A DNA stretch of 33,558 nucleotides from Desulfobacterales bacterium (GTDB lineage: Bacteria; Desulfobacterota; Desulfobacteria; Desulfobacterales; SURF-7), in contig JANQFQ010000087.1 of NCBI GenBank assembly GCA_028277765.1, forward strand, positions 1 to 33,558, given 5' to 3'. The position numbers were made by a program, and so were the translations under genes. The stretch's first letter is position 1, and the number at the start of each line of letters is the position of its first letter. The notes beneath the pieces are model-generated. The model did no database searches, was not told the origin of the DNA, and saw nothing but the letters and a program-made list of their open reading frames with translations. Positions 31,208 to 33,558 of the stretch are shown here, piece after piece.

Positions 31208-32940
31208 CCAATAAATCCATTTTCATTTGAGACAGTCAGTATGTTTATGTTTCCTTCCCGTGGCGGGATATTCATATAGCTTAATGTGGCATGGACAATT
31301 TTTCTAAAGGCCGGTGCTGCAACAACGCCACCGTAAAGTCCTTGCTGGGGACCGTTTACGACAACCAGAACAGCGATTTCCGGGTTTTTTTCAGGGGCGA
31401 ATCCTATAAAGGAGGCGATGTAATCACCTTCAGTATATTTTCCATGCTTGTTAATTTTTTGCGCGGTGCCTGTCTTTCCACAAACAGTGTAACCTTCGAG
31501 TGCTGCTTTTTCACCTGTCCCTCCTGTGGTGATGACTGTTTGCATGATCTGTTTTATCATTTTCGCGGTTTTGGGTGAGACAGCGTTTTTAATTCTTTGC
31601 GGCGTCGTCTTTTTTACCAGGCGTCCATCTTTATCGGTTATTGCTTGGACAATAAACGGTTTCATCCGTATGCCGTCATTTGCGACCGCTGAAACAGCTG
31701 TGATCAACTGTATTGATGAAACAGATACTCCCTGGCCAAAAGAAATAGCGCCTGTGTCGATTTTCGACCATAATGAAGGAGGGGAAAGGCTGCCCGATGT
31801 TTCACCGGGGCTGTCAACGCCGGTTTTACAGCCAAAACCGAATGAACGGAGTGTTGAGTAGAGCCTGGTCTTCCCAATTGTCTCTGCCGCCTTGACGGCC
31901 CCTATATTGCTTGAAAACTTGACGACCTGCTGAAGAGAGAGCCATTCGTGCGGGTGGGTGTCGCCAATAATATTATTTCCGATTTTATATTTTCCGTTTT
32001 CACAAAAAAATATTGTTTCAGGGGTGCAGAGCCCAGAATCGATTGCCGCGGCCGCGAGAAAAATTTTCATGGTTGATCCGGGCTCAAACGAGTCAGTTAC
32101 CACTCTATTCCTCCAGGTGTCGCGTTCTGAGCTGGTGAAAGAATTCGGGTTGAAAAGAGGAACATTAGCCATGGCGAGTATAGCGCCTGTCTTTGGTACC
32201 ATTACGATTGCCATTCCAGACACAGCAGAAAAATCATTTACAGCTTTTTGGAGAGATTTCTCGGTTATATACTGAATTGTCCTGTCAATCGTCAGTATTA
32301 GGTTGTTGCCTCCAAAGGTCAGATTTTCCTTCTGGCCTGTATCGAGTCTCCGTCCAAGCGCGTCCCGGATCACCTTGTGTTTGGTCTCACACCCTTTAAG
32401 CCATCTGTCATAATAGAATTCCAGGCCTTCAAGACCGTTGTTGTCTATTCCGGAAAAGCCGATGAGCTGTGAGGCCAGTGTCCTGTTGGGATAGACGCGG
32501 CTGTGTTCGGGAATAAAACCGATTCCTTCAAGTTCAAGATTTTTTATGGTATCGACCTCTTTGGGCAGAGCGTGCCGTTTCAGCCACACGAAGTTTTTTT
32601 CAGAAGAGAGTTTCCTGATGATTTTTTCCGGCTCATCATCAATGGTTTTCATGATCGCTTTAGATACATTTTCCGCGTTGATGATATCCCGCGGGTAGGC
32701 TGAAATTGAAACAGCATCAATACTTACTGCCAGTTCTTCGTTGTTCCTGTCATATATGCCTCCGCGCTTTCCATTATATGTGTATGACCGTTCATACTGG
32801 TTCGCTGCCTTGCGTGAAAGCCATGTTTCCTTGAAAACCTGTAAGTATACCGCTCTGGCACCTATCGTTATTTGAAGAAGGCTGAATACAGTACCAATAA
32901 TAATAAGACGAAGTTTAATATTTTTATTCTTATCTTTCAT
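31204..32940 (-). CDS. ftsI: Septal peptidoglycan transpeptidase FtsI (PBP3)
   Basis: This 578-aa class B penicillin-binding protein cross-links septal peptidoglycan. A single membrane helix (about 11-32) is followed by the N-terminal dimerisation domain ('RGGIYDRNNEELAVS') and the transpeptidase domain. The active site shows SxxK at Ser289-Lys292 (GSTMK), SSN at 343-345 and KTGT at 489-492. There is no PASTA domain, as expected for FtsI rather than the Spo/Gram-positive type. It overlaps ftsL upstream and murE downstream by 4 nt each. Confidence 0.97.
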   Translation of the reverse strand: MKDKNKNIKLRLIIIGTVFSLLQITIGARAVYLQVFKETWLSRKAANQYERSYTYNGKRGGIYDRNNEELAVSIDAVSISAYPRDIINAENVSKAIMKTIDDEPEKIIRKLSSEKNFVWLKRHALPKEVDTIKNLELEGIGFIPEHSRVYPNRTLASQLIGFSGIDNNGLEGLEFYYDRWLKGCETKHKVIRDALGRRLDTGQKENLTFGGNNLILTIDRTIQYITEKSLQKAVNDFSAVSGMAIVMVPKTGAILAMANVPLFNPNSFTSSERDTWRNRVVTDSFEPGSTMKIFLAAAAIDSGLCTPETIFFCENGKYKIGNNIIGDTHPHEWLSLQQVVKFSSNIGAVKAAETIGKTRLYSTLRSFGFGCKTGVDSPGETSGSLSPPSLWSKIDTGAISFGQGVSVSSIQLITAVSAVANDGIRMKPFIVQAITDKDGRLVKKTTPQRIKNAVSPKTAKMIKQIMQTVITTGGTGEKAALEGYTVCGKTGTAQKINKHGKYTEGDYIASFIGFAPEKNPEIAVLVVVNGPQQGLYGGVVAAPAFRKIVHATLSYMNIPPREGNINILTVSNENGFIG

Positions 32941-33248
32941 TGTGATATAATCACCATCTGTTTGGGGGCAGGTATCACAAGCCCGATCTGCTGCGTCGCT
33001 ATCTCTGCTATCCGTTCTGGTGATTTCAGATGAGCGAGTTCAATCTTCAGATTTCCCTGTGATGCTTTTAGCTTTCGCCTTTTTTCAGTCTCCTCTGAGA
33101 TATCATATCCAAGATTGGTGCACTGTACTCGGCACCATGTATAAAAAAAAAGTTCTCCAATGAAGAGAAAGGTAATGGCAATCCAGATTCCGATTATCTT
33201 TAGCCCTGACATCTGTTTCTTCTGTTTTCTTTTTTTCCGGCGTGTCAT
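32937..33248 (-). CDS. ftsL: Cell division protein FtsL
   Basis: This 103-aa bitopic protein has a Lys/Arg-rich cytosolic tail, one helix (about 16-38) and a short heptad/leucine region (about 50-75) that would coil with FtsB. The closing 'LKSPERIAEIATQQIGLVIPAP' is the conserved 'speRiE.iAr..LGl..p' tail. FtsL joins FtsQB and activates FtsWI. It lies 10 nt after rsmH and overlaps ftsI by 4 nt. Sequence conservation is low, but position and topology are decisive. Confidence 0.9.
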   Translation of the reverse strand: MTRRKKRKQKKQMSGLKIIGIWIAITFLFIGELFFYTWCRVQCTNLGYDISEETEKRRKLKASQGNLKIELAHLKSPERIAEIATQQIGLVIPAPKQMVIISQ

Positions 33249-33258
33249 AATCGTATCT

Positions 33259-33558
33259 TTACAATTTTTCCGCTGCCCTTAGTCTTGCGCTTCTGGCCAT
33301 TGGATTTTTTGTTATTTCTTCAGGTGAAGGTTTAACCGCCTTTTTTGTGAGTGATCTGAATACCGGTTTTTTTCCGCAAGCGCATTTGGGGAAGTCAGGA
33401 GGACACGTGCAGCCTTTTTCCAGGCTTTTAATTTTACGCTTAACAATCCTGTCTTCCAGAGAGTGAAATGACAGCACACAGATACGGCCTTTTTGGTTTA
33501 ATATGTTTGACACACTCTCCATAAACGTTTCCAGGACTTCCAGTTCCCTGTTGACAGC
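33259..33558 (-). CDS. rsmH: 16S rRNA m4C1402 methyltransferase RsmH (MraW), C-terminal part, cut by window edge
   Basis: The reading frame is open to the last base of the window, so the visible 99 codons are only the C terminus (family length about 300). It reads '[15 protein letters not shown]' at the edge, then '[22 protein letters not shown]' and a closing '[18 protein letters not shown]', all signature segments of RsmH. A Cys-rich '[16 protein letters not shown]' stretch lies between them, as in many family members. RsmH uses S-adenosylmethionine to methylate C1402 in the decoding centre and is the usual first or second gene of dcw clusters. Confidence 0.95.
   Translation of the reverse strand, partial: AVNRELEVLETFMESVSNILNQKGRICVLSFHSLEDRIVKRKIKSLEKGCTCPPDFPKCACGKKPVFRSLTKKAVKPSPEEITKNPMARSARLRAAEKL

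Overview
The window comes from a Gram-negative bacterium, most likely an anaerobe of the Desulfobacterota (Desulfobacterales-like, sulfate-reducer type). This is an inference from gene content: a tungsten/molybdenum aldehyde-ferredoxin-oxidoreductase-family enzyme, a TRAP transporter, PilZ and sigma-54-type control elements, a meso-diaminopimelate-type MurE, and a division/cell-wall (dcw) cluster that runs on into a radical SAM gene after ftsZ. No rRNA, tRNA or CRISPR array was found.

Right half (about 14.3-33.6 kb, all on the minus strand): an almost complete dcw cluster. Read 5' to 3' it is rsmH (cut by the window edge), ftsL, ftsI, murE, [a small ORF, possibly frameshifted], murF, [a secreted PstS-like protein], mraY, murD, ftsW, murG, murC, murB, ftsQ, ftsA, ftsZ, then a radical SAM protein and an exported metallo-beta-lactamase-fold protein. 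Many genes overlap by 4-14 nt, so this looks like one long translationally coupled operon. It makes lipid II (MurB-F, MraY, MurG) and builds the divisome (FtsL/I/W/Q/A/Z). The two unusual insertions flank murF.

Middle (about 8.7-14.2 kb): a plus-strand operon of an uncharacterised 557-aa protein with a faint HIT/GalT-like look, followed by a TRAP transporter (receptor, small permease, large permease). The receptor and permease genes are separated by a 212-nt spacer packed with short tandem and inverted repeats. Next come a 29-bp perfect inverted repeat and, on the minus strand, the frameshifted and truncated remnant of a GT-C membrane glycosyltransferase.

Left part (0-8.6 kb, minus strand): a HEAT-repeat protein coupled to a DUF177/YceD protein, a cysteine-rich YkgJ-family protein next to the AOR-family enzyme, and a PilZ protein. 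The PilZ gene is preceded by a near-perfect sigma-54 promoter with two (perhaps three) matching palindromic sites about 110-200 bp upstream. After it comes a three-gene operon of a DUF3592 membrane protein, an arrestin-like protein and a small P-loop ATPase. At the extreme left edge is the first 20 codons of a REP-associated tyrosine transposase (RAYT), with a REP-like palindrome upstream.

The most notable signals are the PilZ sigma-54/enhancer layout, the DUF3592/arrestin/ATPase operon, the degenerate 7-nt repeat arrays shared by several intergenic regions, the extra genes inside the dcw cluster, the glycosyltransferase pseudogene and the RAYT/REP pair.
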